From UBA4782 sp034429195 (GTDB taxonomy: Bacteria; Chloroflexota; Anaerolineae; Anaerolineales; Anaerolineaceae): a DNA stretch of 64,000 nucleotides. The position numbers were made by a program, and so were the translations under genes. Position 1 is the stretch's first letter; the number at the start of each line of letters is the position of its first letter. The notes under the pieces are model-generated. The model did not search any database. It worked only from the letters and a program-made list of their open reading frames with translations, and was not told the origin of the DNA. The DNA is taken from positions 124,001 to 188,000 of the forward strand of contig DAOUGQ010000002.1 in NCBI GenBank assembly GCA_034429195.1. The letters run 5' to 3'. This document shows positions 1-9,480 of this stretch, piece by piece.

Positions 1-166
1 GCATTTCATCTTTTATGATGGGTACATACTTTTCCAACACATTGAGGAGGAATAACCCCAGTATGACTGAGAAACTAACCAGTACTTCTTTTGCCCACCC
101 ACGAGTAATTCCGATGACAGCAAAGAGAATTACAAAAACCCAGAAGAGAACATTCAATCCGATCAT
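1..166 (-). CDS. CvpA-like membrane protein, N-terminal fragment (runs off window)
   Basis: The minus strand reads from an ATG at 166-164 off the left edge, giving about 55 residues. The protein starts MIGLNVLFWVFVILFAVIGI, followed by TRGWAKEVLVSFSVILGLFLL. This pattern of a hydrophobic helix, a short R-G-W-x-K-E turn and a second helix is typical of the N-terminus of CvpA/colicin V production family membrane proteins. The start overlaps the murG stop (TGA 165-163) as ATGA, so it is translationally coupled to the dcw operon. CvpA proteins are envelope-associated and their exact role is unsettled. The rest of the gene lies outside the window. Confidence 0.6.
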   Translation of the reverse strand, partial: MIGLNVLFWVFVILFAVIGITRGWAKEVLVSFSVILGLFLLNVLEKYVPIIKDEM

Positions 167-1272
167 GCAGCTCCTCCGGTATTCTGATTTTGCGAACCAG
201 CCATTTCTCGTAATACGGCTGCTAGTTTTTCTGGAGCATCTGGCTTTGCAAGACTGAACATAGCCTGCTTCATGTCAGCCAGGCGGTCGTTATCTTGAAA
301 CAGGTCAAATATTAGAGGAAGCAATTTTGTGAAAAGAGCTTCATTTTCCAGCATTACTGCAGCTTTCTTTGAAATGAGATATTCTGCATTGACCTTCTGA
401 TAACGCCAGGCGTACGGGTATGGAACAAGAATAGCAGGTAGTCCAAACCTTGGTAATTCTCCCAGAACAGAAGCCCCAGCACGTGATACGACCAGGTCTG
501 CAGATGCAAATGCAGCGCCCATTTCTTCGTGTAGATATGGAAATGGATGGTAATTCTTAATAGTATCCGGGCTTAACATCTGGGTTTCAGCCTTCACGGT
601 TTCCCAATCCAGATTTCCTGTTATGTGAACCACCTGCATCTGTTCAAGTAGTTCAGGAAGAATCGCCAGCACTGCCTGATTAATTGAACGGGCTCCTTTG
701 CTTCCACCAAAGACAAGCAGTGTTTTTTGATCAGGATCCAGATTAAGTGCTTTGCGACCACTCTCTCGGTCCCAATTTCCAAGGTCGGGACGGGTGGGAT
801 AACCAGTGACTACCATTTTTTTATGATGAAAGAACTTTTTACTTTCTTCTGCAGTAAGTGCAATGACATCAGAGAAGCGCGCAAGAACCTTTAATGCAAG
901 CCCTGGCTCAATATCGGGAACATATAACAGCGATGAATATGGAATTCCAGCCAGAGCCATAGGAACCGCAACGTATCCACCAGTGAATAAGAGAACATCC
1001 GGTTTGAAACTGTGCAGGATACGACGTGAAGCAATCCAACCGTGGAATAATTTCCACAGATTGCCTGGGATCTGCCGAAGGCCAACTCCATGAACCCCAG
1101 CTGCGGGAATGGCTTTAAATGGGATATTGGCGCGTTTTACCAGGTCAGCTTCCATACCGCCCTCTCCGCCAACCCATAAGACAGGTTGGGCATCACTCCC
1201 GAGTGCTTGCAGTACCGTGAGTGCGGGATACACGCCGCCTCCGGTCCCGCCTGCGCAGATCAACAGCCTCAT
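163..1272 (-). CDS. murG: MurG, UDP-GlcNAc:lipid I N-acetylglucosaminyltransferase
   Basis: Transfers GlcNAc from UDP-GlcNAc to lipid I, making lipid II at the inner face of the membrane, the last cytoplasmic peptidoglycan step. The product is 369 aa, normal for the family. The N-terminal loop reads CAGGTGGGVYPAL, the mid-protein has GGSKGARSINQAV, and the C-terminal UDP-sugar region has SRAGASVLGELPRFGLPAILVPYP. The family loop is usually GGTGGH; here the last position is Gly, which I note but do not read as inactivating. The ATG at 1272 was chosen because GAGGAG lies 10 nt upstream and it begins MRLLICAGG; longer in-frame starts would have no such spacing. The gene overlaps the end of ftsW by 80 nt and ends in an ATGA overlap with the cvpA-like gene. 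Confidence 0.93.
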   Translation of the reverse strand: MRLLICAGGTGGGVYPALTVLQALGSDAQPVLWVGGEGGMEADLVKRANIPFKAIPAAGVHGVGLRQIPGNLWKLFHGWIASRRILHSFKPDVLLFTGGYVAVPMALAGIPYSSLLYVPDIEPGLALKVLARFSDVIALTAEESKKFFHHKKMVVTGYPTRPDLGNWDRESGRKALNLDPDQKTLLVFGGSKGARSINQAVLAILPELLEQMQVVHITGNLDWETVKAETQMLSPDTIKNYHPFPYLHEEMGAAFASADLVVSRAGASVLGELPRFGLPAILVPYPYAWRYQKVNAEYLISKKAAVMLENEALFTKLLPLIFDLFQDNDRLADMKQAMFSLAKPDAPEKLAAVLREMAGSQNQNTGGAA

Positions 1273-2443
1273 GAAATCCATTCTCCTCGATATTTTTACT
1301 GCTCGATTTTCCAAATCGTGCAACATTCATCAATATTCCAATACCCGTTAAAGTTGTCACCATACTCGACCCACCATAACTAACCAGCGGGAGAGCATTT
1401 CCTGCAAATGGGAAAACATTGACCATAACACCAATATTGATCAAAGCTTCCACAGTGATCCAGATCGTAATACCGCCTGCAATGATCTTTCCTAAAAGGT
1501 CCGGTGCATTGCAGGAAATTCGAATACCACGCCAGGCAATGACAATAAAGAGGGCAAGAACGACGACTCCGCCGATCAAGCCGGTTTCCTCTGCAATTAC
1601 AGCAAAAATACTATCTGTCCATGGCACAGGTAGCCCAAGGTATTTTGTGCTGCCTTTCCCAATTCCTACACCAAATAACCCGCCACGAACGACCGCTTCC
1701 AATGAGCGGCGAACATGGTCAGATGCATCTTGCAACGACATCAACCCTTTCAGGTAGTCACTCATACGTTCCTGTCCAGTAGAGCTGATCAGAACAAATA
1801 TCGTACCGACTGCCAGAACGATGGCAAGAGCAAAAACTACCTGACGAAAATTGGAACCAGCCAGAAAGAACAAAGCTCCACCAAGAAACACAACTGTTAT
1901 TGCAGCGCTTATATCGGGCTGCATGAAGATCAAACCGCCGGTAAGACCAATAATCGACAGGAGGGGTAAAATTCCAAAGGTAAAATTGTTTAGATTGTCA
2001 TGGTGATTATTCAACCAGACTGCCAGATAGATGATAATTACAAGTTTTGCCAGCTCTGATGGTTGGATGGAACTCTTGAATAGAGCACGGGTAGGAACAC
2101 CTGGTGCCTGTGACCCTACAAGAAATACCGCGATCAACATTGCCAGTGTGACCAACATGAAGAGCAATACCCAGCGAGTGTAAATGTGATAGTCAATCCG
2201 GCTGGCGATCATAGCACAAACCAACCCAATACCAATAAAGACAAGCTGTCTTTGAAGAATGTAGGATGCTGAAGAATCCTCACGCAGTACATAGTTCCAA
2301 CTGGAGGAATATACAAAGAGGATCCCGATCAGGAGGAGAGCAAACACGCACATAAGCAGTAGCAGATCCAATTTCAATCGCAAGGATTGTGGTCTGATTG
2401 CTTTTTGTGAATATTGTGTATTTACGAAAGACTGTTGACCCAT
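1193..2443 (-). CDS. ftsW: FtsW, lipid II polymerase of the divisome (SEDS family)
   Basis: A SEDS-family membrane glycosyltransferase that polymerises lipid II at the septum together with the class B PBP encoded upstream in this operon. About ten hydrophobic segments are visible from residue 28 on. Family signatures include GVPTRALFKSSIQPSELAKL (residues about 112-131), GLFGVGIGKGSTKYLGLPVPWTDSIFAVIAEE and the C-terminal PFAGNALPLVSYGGSSM. The length of 416 aa is typical. The Arg-rich tail (RRRDRRRRVSRTHG) is encoded in the 80 nt that overlap murG. The gene overlaps murD by 22 nt. RodA is the alternative, but the position inside dcw favours FtsW. Confidence 0.92.
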   Translation of the reverse strand: MGQQSFVNTQYSQKAIRPQSLRLKLDLLLLMCVFALLLIGILFVYSSSWNYVLREDSSASYILQRQLVFIGIGLVCAMIASRIDYHIYTRWVLLFMLVTLAMLIAVFLVGSQAPGVPTRALFKSSIQPSELAKLVIIIYLAVWLNNHHDNLNNFTFGILPLLSIIGLTGGLIFMQPDISAAITVVFLGGALFFLAGSNFRQVVFALAIVLAVGTIFVLISSTGQERMSDYLKGLMSLQDASDHVRRSLEAVVRGGLFGVGIGKGSTKYLGLPVPWTDSIFAVIAEETGLIGGVVVLALFIVIAWRGIRISCNAPDLLGKIIAGGITIWITVEALINIGVMVNVFPFAGNALPLVSYGGSSMVTTLTGIGILMNVARFGKSSSKNIEENGFHEAVDLRRRDRRRRVSRTHGTASTRE

Positions 2444-3804
2444 TGTCGAAACTTCTCGCCTCTCTCTTCAAAATCCCTGAATGCATCAAAACTCGTGCAA
2501 CCAGGAGAAAGTAAAACCACATCACCTGTTTGTGCTACCTGATGGGCAGCAACAACTGCATCTTCCATTTTTTCATGAAGTGAAATAGTATATGGTCTTT
2601 CTTTTCCATGAACTTCTTTTAGCTTACTTTCAATCATTGAACCGGCTTCGCCAAACAGAACAACATGATCAACCCGTTCATTAATCAGTGCGATTAATGA
2701 CTCCCAGGGGAGTTTCTTATCCCTTCCACCCAACATTAGCACAAGGGGTTCCTGGAAGGAATGGATCGCTGCCATAGTGCGCTCGGGTGCCGTTGCTATT
2801 GAATCGTTATACCAGGCTACACCATGCAGCACCCTCACTAATTCAAGTCGATGAGGAACACCATTGAAACCTGCCACACCAGAGATCATGGATTCTGCCG
2901 AGAAGCCTGCTGCAGCCGCAATAGCACAGGCTGCCAGAATATTTGCCAGGTTATGTTCCCCTTTCAGAAGGATCAGATTACGTGGCATAAGTTTTTCTTC
3001 ATGAGTGCCAGAAGAAAGGTATACCCAATCATTGTGGTAGCTTGTTCCATAGTATGGATATGCTGGCTTATCAAATCCAAATGAATATTGCTGACCAATT
3101 ATTTTCTCTTTCAGGCTCCATGAACCTTCATCGTCACGGTTTAAAACAGCAACATCACCGGGTTTTTGATGGGTCAGGATATGACTTTTTGCTTCTATAT
3201 ATGCCTGCATAGTCTTGTGACGATCGAGATGATTTGGCGTGATATTCAGTACTGCAGCAATGTTGGGGCTGATGGTCATTTGTTCGAGCTGGAAACTGGA
3301 AAGCTCCATTACCACCAGGTCATCGCTCTTCATTTGATCCACCAACGAAATGAGAGGTAAACCAATATTCCCTCCAACCCATACCATGCATTTTTGATCT
3401 GCTTCTGCCATACGGCCAACCAGGGTGGTGGTGGTAGTTTTTCCCGCAGAACCAGTAATTCCAATGGTCTTGCAAGGGACAGCTTCCATGAAAATTTGTG
3501 AATCATTAGAGAGGATGATCCCAGATTGCATCGCTTTTTGCACTATAGGAAGGGAAAGTGGGATGCCACCAGAAAGGCATAGCATCTGCGTATTATCCAA
3601 CAATTCCAATGGATGAGAGCCAAACACCATTTCAACACCCATCTGGCGTAGTGCCTGAAGATTACCAGAAATTTGATCAGGGGTTTTCATGTCATTTAAC
3701 ATAACCCTGGCATTGTGCATGGCAAGATAACCTGCTAAAGCTAACCCTTGCCGGGCTGCTCCAAGCACAACAATTTTCTTACCTTGCCAATTTGAATCGC
3801 TCAT
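2422..3804 (-). CDS. murD: MurD, UDP-MurNAc-L-alanine:D-glutamate ligase
   Basis: Adds D-glutamate to UDP-MurNAc-L-Ala in the cytoplasm, using ATP. The product is about 460 aa. It starts MSDSNWQGKKIVVLGAARQG with a Rossmann-like UDP-binding segment; the Mur ligase P-loop GITGSAGKTTTTTLVGRM follows, then the substrate-binding region LNITPNHLDRHKTMQAY and the C-terminal domain with LMLGGRDKKLPW. The ATG at 3804 overlaps the mraY stop as ATGA. A longer in-frame start at 3885 lies inside mraY and is not needed. The end overlaps ftsW. Confidence 0.93.
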   Translation of the reverse strand: MSDSNWQGKKIVVLGAARQGLALAGYLAMHNARVMLNDMKTPDQISGNLQALRQMGVEMVFGSHPLELLDNTQMLCLSGGIPLSLPIVQKAMQSGIILSNDSQIFMEAVPCKTIGITGSAGKTTTTTLVGRMAEADQKCMVWVGGNIGLPLISLVDQMKSDDLVVMELSSFQLEQMTISPNIAAVLNITPNHLDRHKTMQAYIEAKSHILTHQKPGDVAVLNRDDEGSWSLKEKIIGQQYSFGFDKPAYPYYGTSYHNDWVYLSSGTHEEKLMPRNLILLKGEHNLANILAACAIAAAAGFSAESMISGVAGFNGVPHRLELVRVLHGVAWYNDSIATAPERTMAAIHSFQEPLVLMLGGRDKKLPWESLIALINERVDHVVLFGEAGSMIESKLKEVHGKERPYTISLHEKMEDAVVAAHQVAQTGDVVLLSPGCTSFDAFRDFEERGEKFRQWVNSLS

Positions 3805-4793
3805 ACTAATGCCACCGCAATTCCTAACATCGCAAATAACAGACTGATCACCCAGAATCGCTGTACTACCTGGGTTTCGCTCCAACCAAGGAGCTCAAAG
3901 TGGTGATGCAAAGGTGCCATTTTGAACAGGCGTTTTCCCTTTGTGATGCGAAAATAAATAATTTGTAGAATAACGCTGATTACTTCGCTGACTGGAATGA
4001 CAAGGATCAATGGTAATAGAAGCCATTGACCTGTCATCAATGAAATAACACCAATCGTTGCACCCAGCGACAGAGATCCAGTGTCACCCATAAATAATTC
4101 AGCTGGGTGAACGTTCCACCACAAAAAGCCAAATAGAGCACCTACGATGGTGAAACAGAAACGTGAGATAAAGACCTGGCCCTGCATAATGGCAATAGCG
4201 CCATATGCAGTGAAAGCTGTTGCTGCAATCAAACCTGCAAGTCCATCTAGCCCATCGGTAAAGTTGACAGCATTCGATGCGCCTACAATAATGAAAGCAG
4301 CCAGTGGGATATACCAGATACCAATCCAGATTGGGCGGTCATAACCAGGCCAGTAAATTTCAGGAACTCCGAGCAGGTATTTCAACCCTAGAGCCAGGAT
4401 TACTGCAAAAATTACCTGTATCAGGAATTTTGTTCGAGCTCGCATTCCCAAACCACGTCTTTTTCCTCTGATACCTTCCCAATCATCAATGGCTCCTAAA
4501 AGCCCAAATCCAACCATTGCTGTAAGAGGGATAATGATGGCGCGGCCAAATACATCAAGGCCAATAAGTGTTGCTGCATTCATGAGAAGTGTGAGAAGAA
4601 GCACTGGCAATATGATCATTATGCCACCCATAGTAGGGGTGCCCATTTTCGAGAAATGGCTATCTGGACCTTCCACTCGAATTAATTTACCGATATGAAA
4701 ATGACGCAAAATACGCAGCAGAGGGCCACCCCAAATGACTGTCATCATGAAAGCCAGAGTCGTCAATGAAAGAGCTAATGCAGTTTCCGTCAT
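3801..4793 (-). CDS. mraY: MraY, phospho-MurNAc-pentapeptide translocase
   Basis: Integral membrane enzyme that moves phospho-MurNAc-pentapeptide from UDP to undecaprenyl phosphate, making lipid I. The length of 330 aa is typical. Visible motifs are SKMGTPTMGGIMI near the N-terminus, IDDWEGI, the catalytic loop NAVNFTDGLDGLAG, MGDTGSLSLGA, and the C-terminal KMAPLHHHFELLGWSETQVV. There are about ten transmembrane segments. A GGAGGAAAAAGA ribosome binding site precedes the ATG. Start and stop overlap murF and murD by 4 nt each, so the three genes are probably translated as a coupled set. Confidence 0.95.
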   Translation of the reverse strand: MTETALALSLTTLAFMMTVIWGGPLLRILRHFHIGKLIRVEGPDSHFSKMGTPTMGGIMIILPVLLLTLLMNAATLIGLDVFGRAIIIPLTAMVGFGLLGAIDDWEGIRGKRRGLGMRARTKFLIQVIFAVILALGLKYLLGVPEIYWPGYDRPIWIGIWYIPLAAFIIVGASNAVNFTDGLDGLAGLIAATAFTAYGAIAIMQGQVFISRFCFTIVGALFGFLWWNVHPAELFMGDTGSLSLGATIGVISLMTGQWLLLPLILVIPVSEVISVILQIIYFRITKGKRLFKMAPLHHHFELLGWSETQVVQRFWVISLLFAMLGIAVALV

Positions 4794-6211
4794 TCTTTTT
4801 CCTCCAAAGCAGCCACGATCTGCTCCATATGCAGTCCATGTGAACCTTTGATCAAAACTACATCTCCTTCTGCAAATTTGTTTCGTAAAAACTCCACCGC
4901 ATGATCTGTATCTTCGATGGTGAAAATGTTCTCTTCGGGCATACCTGATTTTTGAGCAGCAGAAGCGATAATCTGTGCACGAGGTCCTACTGTAAAGAGC
5001 TTGTTACAGATTTGAGCAGCTCTATTTCCGACCATTTCATGACCGGTTTGTTCATAGATTCCAAGCTCTAACATATCACCAAGCACAGCAATTTTATTGC
5101 CGGTCATATCACCCAACAGGTTTAAGGCAGCCATGGTTGATTCAGGTGAAGCGTTATAGGTGTCATCCAAGATAATAGCCTTTTTAGGAGTCTGTACGAC
5201 AACTAACCGCAACTGCATGTGGCTTTCTCGCATTCCATTCAGTATTTCCTGCCATGTCAGTCCTTCAACTAGCCCAACTGCTGTTGCGCGTAAAACGGTA
5301 TGCACCGAGTGCCTGCCAATAAGGGGTACCCGTACATGCAATACTTCATTTTTATAATGAAGCTGAAAACGAATGCCCTCCAATCCCATGCCGACCACAT
5401 TATCTGCCCATAAGTCTGCTTCTGGATCAAGACCATAGGTGAACACAGAGGCGTTGGTTTTTTCTGCCATGCCACGAACCCAGGGGTCATCATAGTTCAG
5501 AATGGCAACACCTTCTGGACCTGCAGGAAGGTGTTGAACCAGCTCGGATTTACCTCGTGCGATATCTGCTTGCGAACCAGCGCGCTCTGCATGTACCGTT
5601 CCGATATTTGTGATTACGCCAATCTGAGGTTTAGCAATTTCGCATAGGAATGCAATCTCACCAGGAACATAAAAACCCATTTCAAGGACAGCATGGCTAT
5701 GTTCTTTTGTAAGCTGCAAAATTGTAAGCGGCAAGCCAATTTCGTTATTCATGTTGCCGGGATTCTTTAAAGTATGAAAACGTTGGCTAAGCACCTCTGC
5801 GACCAATTCTTTGGTGGTGGATTTTCCCACGCTACCTGTAATACCAATAACCCGTAAATTCAACTGTTGCCGCCAAAAAGCTGCAATCTTTTGTAATGCA
5901 TTTAATGAATTCTCAACTCGGATGCAAAATGGAATCTGAGAATAATCAAACTCTTCTGGAAGTACTCCGTTTCGCAGATCGAGAACAGGGAAGGGGAGAG
6001 GACTATCTCTTTGGATAATTGCGCAGGAAGCTCCGCGCCTGAAAGCATCTGCAACAAAATCATGCCCATCCACCTGTTCACCAGGAATTGCAATGAAAAT
6101 ATTTTTGGGGTAAACCTGTCGTGAATCAATGGCAGCCCCATTGATCATTGCTGTTGCATTGGGGTTGAATGAACCGGTAAGCGCTTCTAAGATAACATTT
6201 ACAGTAAACAC
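4790..6211 (-). CDS. murF: MurF, UDP-MurNAc-tripeptide:D-Ala-D-Ala ligase
   Basis: Adds the D-Ala-D-Ala dipeptide to UDP-MurNAc-tripeptide. The product is 473 aa in three Mur-ligase domains. The P-loop GITGSVGKSTTKELV is at about residues 123-137, and the substrate region includes NPGNMNNEIGLPLTIL, INIGTVHAE-like NIGTVHAERAG and LDDTYNASPESTMAAL. The start is GTG at 6211, seven nt after the ftsI stop, preceded by GAGG. No murE is present between ftsI and murF, where many bacteria carry it, so the preceding ligase must be encoded elsewhere. Confidence 0.93.
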   Translation of the reverse strand: MFTVNVILEALTGSFNPNATAMINGAAIDSRQVYPKNIFIAIPGEQVDGHDFVADAFRRGASCAIIQRDSPLPFPVLDLRNGVLPEEFDYSQIPFCIRVENSLNALQKIAAFWRQQLNLRVIGITGSVGKSTTKELVAEVLSQRFHTLKNPGNMNNEIGLPLTILQLTKEHSHAVLEMGFYVPGEIAFLCEIAKPQIGVITNIGTVHAERAGSQADIARGKSELVQHLPAGPEGVAILNYDDPWVRGMAEKTNASVFTYGLDPEADLWADNVVGMGLEGIRFQLHYKNEVLHVRVPLIGRHSVHTVLRATAVGLVEGLTWQEILNGMRESHMQLRLVVVQTPKKAIILDDTYNASPESTMAALNLLGDMTGNKIAVLGDMLELGIYEQTGHEMVGNRAAQICNKLFTVGPRAQIIASAAQKSGMPEENIFTIEDTDHAVEFLRNKFAEGDVVLIKGSHGLHMEQIVAALEEKE

Positions 6212-6218
6212 AGTATCC

Positions 6219-8012
6219 TCATTTGCTATACAACTCCTGACGAATTTCGTCAGGTGGAATATTCAAATAAACAACTAACTTTTGTACTGCTTCTGCAAAT
6301 ACCGGGGCTGCTACAATCGAACCCCATCGATCTGATGTTGGTTTTTCTAGCCAGATGTAAACGAGAAATTTTGGATCATCGGTTGGACCCCAACCCACAA
6401 AGGATGCGTTGGTCAATTCGGTTACATAGCCTTCGCCCGGGATTGCAATTTCACCTGTACCTGTCTTGCCAGCAACACGATATCCATCAACCAGAGCTGT
6501 CGAGGCTTCTTCTTCTAATGATTTTGCCAACATATCAGTAAGAGTATGAGCGGTTTCAGCTTTGATGGGCATCAACATGACCTGGGGAGTGTATTCGTAA
6601 ATGTGCCCATCTTGGATGGTAGCTTTAACAATATGTGGTGCCATGATCTTTCCATCATTGGCTACGGCTGAAATAGCAGTCACCATCTGAATTGGGGTGG
6701 CAGCCAAACCTTGTCCAAAAGAATTAGTACCCAGGTTGCTTTCTGACCAGTATTTATCTCCCGGAACACTGAGGGGATAAACTATCTCACCATCAAGGTC
6801 GATATTTGTGCTGCGTCCGATGCCAAAGTTTTCTAGACTCTGGTAAAACAAATCTGAACCCATCTGTTGTGCAATCCATGCCAGGCATACGTTCAATGAG
6901 TGTTGCATGCACCCTTGCATATCCTGCAATCCCCAGGCACCGCCATCCCAGTTATAGATAGCGGTCTGCCCTACATAAATAATACCGGTATCGGTAAAGG
7001 TCGTATCAGGGGTTACTACTCCTGCATCCAAAGCAGCAGCCATCGTAATTACCTTGAATACTGAACCTGGTTCATAAGGAACCCCAATAGCTCGGTTAAA
7101 AGACCCCATTTCTGGAAACTTTTCCAATTCTGAGGAATATTGGTTTAAGTCCATGCGTGGGGTAGTTGCCATTGCTAAAATTTCACCCGTTTCGGGATCT
7201 TCTACTACGATAACACCCGATACAGATCCAGTCCGTTCAACAGCATGGTCGATGATTTGTTCCATGCTTTTTTGGATCTGCCGATCGATGGTCAAAATTA
7301 AGCTTGCACCTGGAGGTACTTCAGCGAGATCATTCATTTTATTGGGGTCATCGGAAACTTCCACTGTAATGGATTTCCCTGCTAGCAACTGGTTGTATTT
7401 TTCTTCAATGCCAAAATAAGTAGGAGCAGTGCGATCTTGGAATGCTACAAAACCGATTACATTGGAAGCCAGAGAAGATTCAGGATAAGTGCGAACGAGG
7501 TGAGGCCACCATTCAAGCCCATTGAGATTAAGCTCTGGTAATTTTTTGGCTACTTTCTTATCTAGCCGTTTCGTTGCATATTCTTCCAGATAATTCTCTA
7601 AATAGGTGATCTTTTCGGGATCGATGAAATCATCAAGAGGTAGATAATATATCTTTTTTTCCGGGTCGGTTTGGCTGGCGTTATATTCCTGAGCAGCGAG
7701 GAATTTGGAGCTGTAGTCTTTGCCAATCACATTGAAGAGAATCTGAACAATCTGGTCTTGATTCTGATTGGCGTTAACCGTAGTTAGATTGACAGAGATT
7801 TCATAAACAATCCGATTGCCAGCGAATAGATTGCCATTTCGATCATAAATTTCACCACGCTCTGGATTGTACGTAACAAAGCGGGTATCTGGGCTGACGA
7901 GATCATTACCGGTTATGAGGATCCGAACCAACTGAGCAAAAATTATGAGTGCTACACCCAGGAATCCGAACTTGATATATTGAATACGACCCTTGAATTT
8001 ATCCTGGCTCAT
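6219..8012 (-). CDS. ftsI: FtsI/PBP2-type class B penicillin-binding protein
   Basis: Septal transpeptidase partner of FtsW, anchored by one N-terminal membrane helix (residues about 15-33) with the catalytic domain outside. The dimerisation region contains NPERGEIYDRNGNLFAGN. The transpeptidase motifs are all present: SVFK (in EPGSVFKVITMAA, active-site Ser), SLN (in MQHSLNVCLAW) and KTG (in RVAGKTGTGEIAIPG). The product is about 597 aa. No PASTA domain is seen at the C-terminus. The ATG at 8012 overlaps the stop of the ftsL-like gene as ATGA; a start 57 nt upstream is possible but lies inside that gene. Confidence 0.92.
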   Translation of the reverse strand: MSQDKFKGRIQYIKFGFLGVALIIFAQLVRILITGNDLVSPDTRFVTYNPERGEIYDRNGNLFAGNRIVYEISVNLTTVNANQNQDQIVQILFNVIGKDYSSKFLAAQEYNASQTDPEKKIYYLPLDDFIDPEKITYLENYLEEYATKRLDKKVAKKLPELNLNGLEWWPHLVRTYPESSLASNVIGFVAFQDRTAPTYFGIEEKYNQLLAGKSITVEVSDDPNKMNDLAEVPPGASLILTIDRQIQKSMEQIIDHAVERTGSVSGVIVVEDPETGEILAMATTPRMDLNQYSSELEKFPEMGSFNRAIGVPYEPGSVFKVITMAAALDAGVVTPDTTFTDTGIIYVGQTAIYNWDGGAWGLQDMQGCMQHSLNVCLAWIAQQMGSDLFYQSLENFGIGRSTNIDLDGEIVYPLSVPGDKYWSESNLGTNSFGQGLAATPIQMVTAISAVANDGKIMAPHIVKATIQDGHIYEYTPQVMLMPIKAETAHTLTDMLAKSLEEEASTALVDGYRVAGKTGTGEIAIPGEGYVTELTNASFVGWGPTDDPKFLVYIWLEKPTSDRWGSIVAAPVFAEAVQKLVVYLNIPPDEIRQELYSK

Positions 8013-8479
8013 GGCTGCACCCCCAGAATACTTCCGTTCAATATCATTGTGTCGTAAAACCACTCCCATAAAGATTGGGTATAACTGGGTTTAATCACAG
8101 TGGGTGCAGATAGATTCGAATAAGGTGCTGTCTCTACATCTGGCAGTTCTTTACCTGTATACCCTGGCGCAATCACATAGGTGGCATTATTGGGGTCAAT
8201 CAATTCATATCCACTTGCGTACGCTCTTTTTTCCATTTCAACTGCAGATGTAAGGTTTGCCCATTCAGTAAGAAGACTGGCGTTTTCGTTATCAATTGCC
8301 TGGCGGGTGGCTTCGAGTTGCTGTACTTCAATGCCGGCAGTAGCTGATTGTGCAGAAATATTCAAGTATAGAAAAGCAATGATAGCAATACCAACAAGTG
8401 CTAAGGCAATCACGCCAAAGCGTTGGACCTGTAACCTCCAGGGTGCTTGTTTGTATGCCTGTGTAAAACTCTTCGCCAT
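8009..8479 (-). CDS. FtsL-like bitopic division protein
   Basis: A 156-aa protein with a short basic cytoplasmic N-terminus, one membrane helix (FGVIALALVGIAIIAFLYLNI, split here as residues about 21-41) and an external helical region that looks like a heptad coiled coil (QQLEATRQAIDNENASLLTEWANLTSAVEMEKRA). This topology and its place between rsmH and ftsI match FtsL, which bridges FtsB/FtsQ and activates FtsWI. Sequence conservation in FtsL is too low to prove identity. The C-terminal tail of about 50 residues with PDVETAPYSNLSAPTVIKP is longer than in E. coli FtsL. Confidence 0.65.
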   Translation of the reverse strand: MAKSFTQAYKQAPWRLQVQRFGVIALALVGIAIIAFLYLNISAQSATAGIEVQQLEATRQAIDNENASLLTEWANLTSAVEMEKRAYASGYELIDPNNATYVIAPGYTGKELPDVETAPYSNLSAPTVIKPSYTQSLWEWFYDTMILNGSILGVQP

Positions 8480-8538
8480 GCTAATACCTGTTTGCTCTCT
8501 TTGTAAATATTTTATTTTTCAGATAGTAACGATAATTT

Positions 8539-9459
8539 TTACAATTTTTCAATAACTCTAAGTCTTGCACTTCTTGCTCGAGGATTCAGTTTAATCTCTG
8601 CATCATCCGCTACGATGGGGTGACGGTTGATCAACTTGATTCTCGCTTTATGTCCGCAGGAGCATACTGGTTGTGAGGGGGGACAGAGGCAATCTGTGCT
8701 TTCCAGACGAAAATACTGCTTAACAATCCTATCCTCTAGTGAATGGAACGAGATAACAGCTAATCTACCTCCTTTAGATAATGCTGCAACTGCCTGCGGT
8801 AGAAATATTTTTAAAGAATCTAACTCGCCATTCACTGCAATCCTCAGCGCCTGAAACGTTCGGGTTGCGGGGTGAATTTTACTACCATGTGCCCCTGTTG
8901 CGCTTTGAATTATTGCAGCCAATTCAACGGTGCTGGTGTGCGGTCGGGTTTGGCAAATGGCTCGAGCAATTCGGCGGGATTGCGGTTCTTCACCATACTG
9001 AAAGATCAGGTCTGCCAGCTCATTCTCCGAGAGATTATTAACCAAATCTGCTGCAGATACAGGTTGATCCGGATTGAAACGCATATCTAGAGGGCCATCT
9101 TTGATAAAAGAAAAACCTTTTTCTGCATAATCGAATTGCATCGAAGATACTCCCAGATCGATCACAATCCCTTGCACCTCATTCCACCCCAGGAGTTTCA
9201 TCTGTTCTGTCAGGGAGGTGTATGAAGCCTGCACGAGAGTCACTCTCCCTAAAAAAGAAGAAAGACGCTGAGAAGCTATTTTCAGCGCCTGAGGGTCGAG
9301 GTCAAAACCGAGTAAATGTCCTTCAGGAGAACTAGATTCTAATATCCCAAAGGAATGACCCCCTGCACCGACGGTGGCATCTATGTACCGTCCCGGGCTC
9401 TGTGGGCATAACGCGTGTATAATTTGTTGGTAAAGTACTGGTAGGTGAGGTGGTTGCAT
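8539..9459 (-). CDS. rsmH: RsmH, 16S rRNA m4C1402 methyltransferase
   Basis: Methylates N4 of C1402 in 16S rRNA with S-adenosylmethionine. The length of 306 aa is typical. Signatures are HLPVLYQQIIHAL at the N-terminus, the SAM loop YIDATVGAGGHSFGIL, GIVIDLGVSSMQFDYAEKGF, PLDMRFNP, HPATRTFQALRIAVNGEL and VISFHSLEDRIVKQYF. A C-terminal Cys cluster (CLCPPSQPVCSCG) is also seen. GAGG sits 8 nt before the ATG. It follows mraZ by 21 nt, the standard dcw order. Confidence 0.95.
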   Translation of the reverse strand: MQPPHLPVLYQQIIHALCPQSPGRYIDATVGAGGHSFGILESSSPEGHLLGFDLDPQALKIASQRLSSFLGRVTLVQASYTSLTEQMKLLGWNEVQGIVIDLGVSSMQFDYAEKGFSFIKDGPLDMRFNPDQPVSAADLVNNLSENELADLIFQYGEEPQSRRIARAICQTRPHTSTVELAAIIQSATGAHGSKIHPATRTFQALRIAVNGELDSLKIFLPQAVAALSKGGRLAVISFHSLEDRIVKQYFRLESTDCLCPPSQPVCSCGHKARIKLINRHPIVADDAEIKLNPRARSARLRVIEKL

Positions 9460-9480
9460 ATCATAATCCTCAACCTGAAA

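Noticed and set aside
15..257. 80-codon plus-strand ORF at the left edge
   Set aside because: It runs antisense to the cvpA-like gene and the end of murG, which have clear protein features; the plus-strand product has none.
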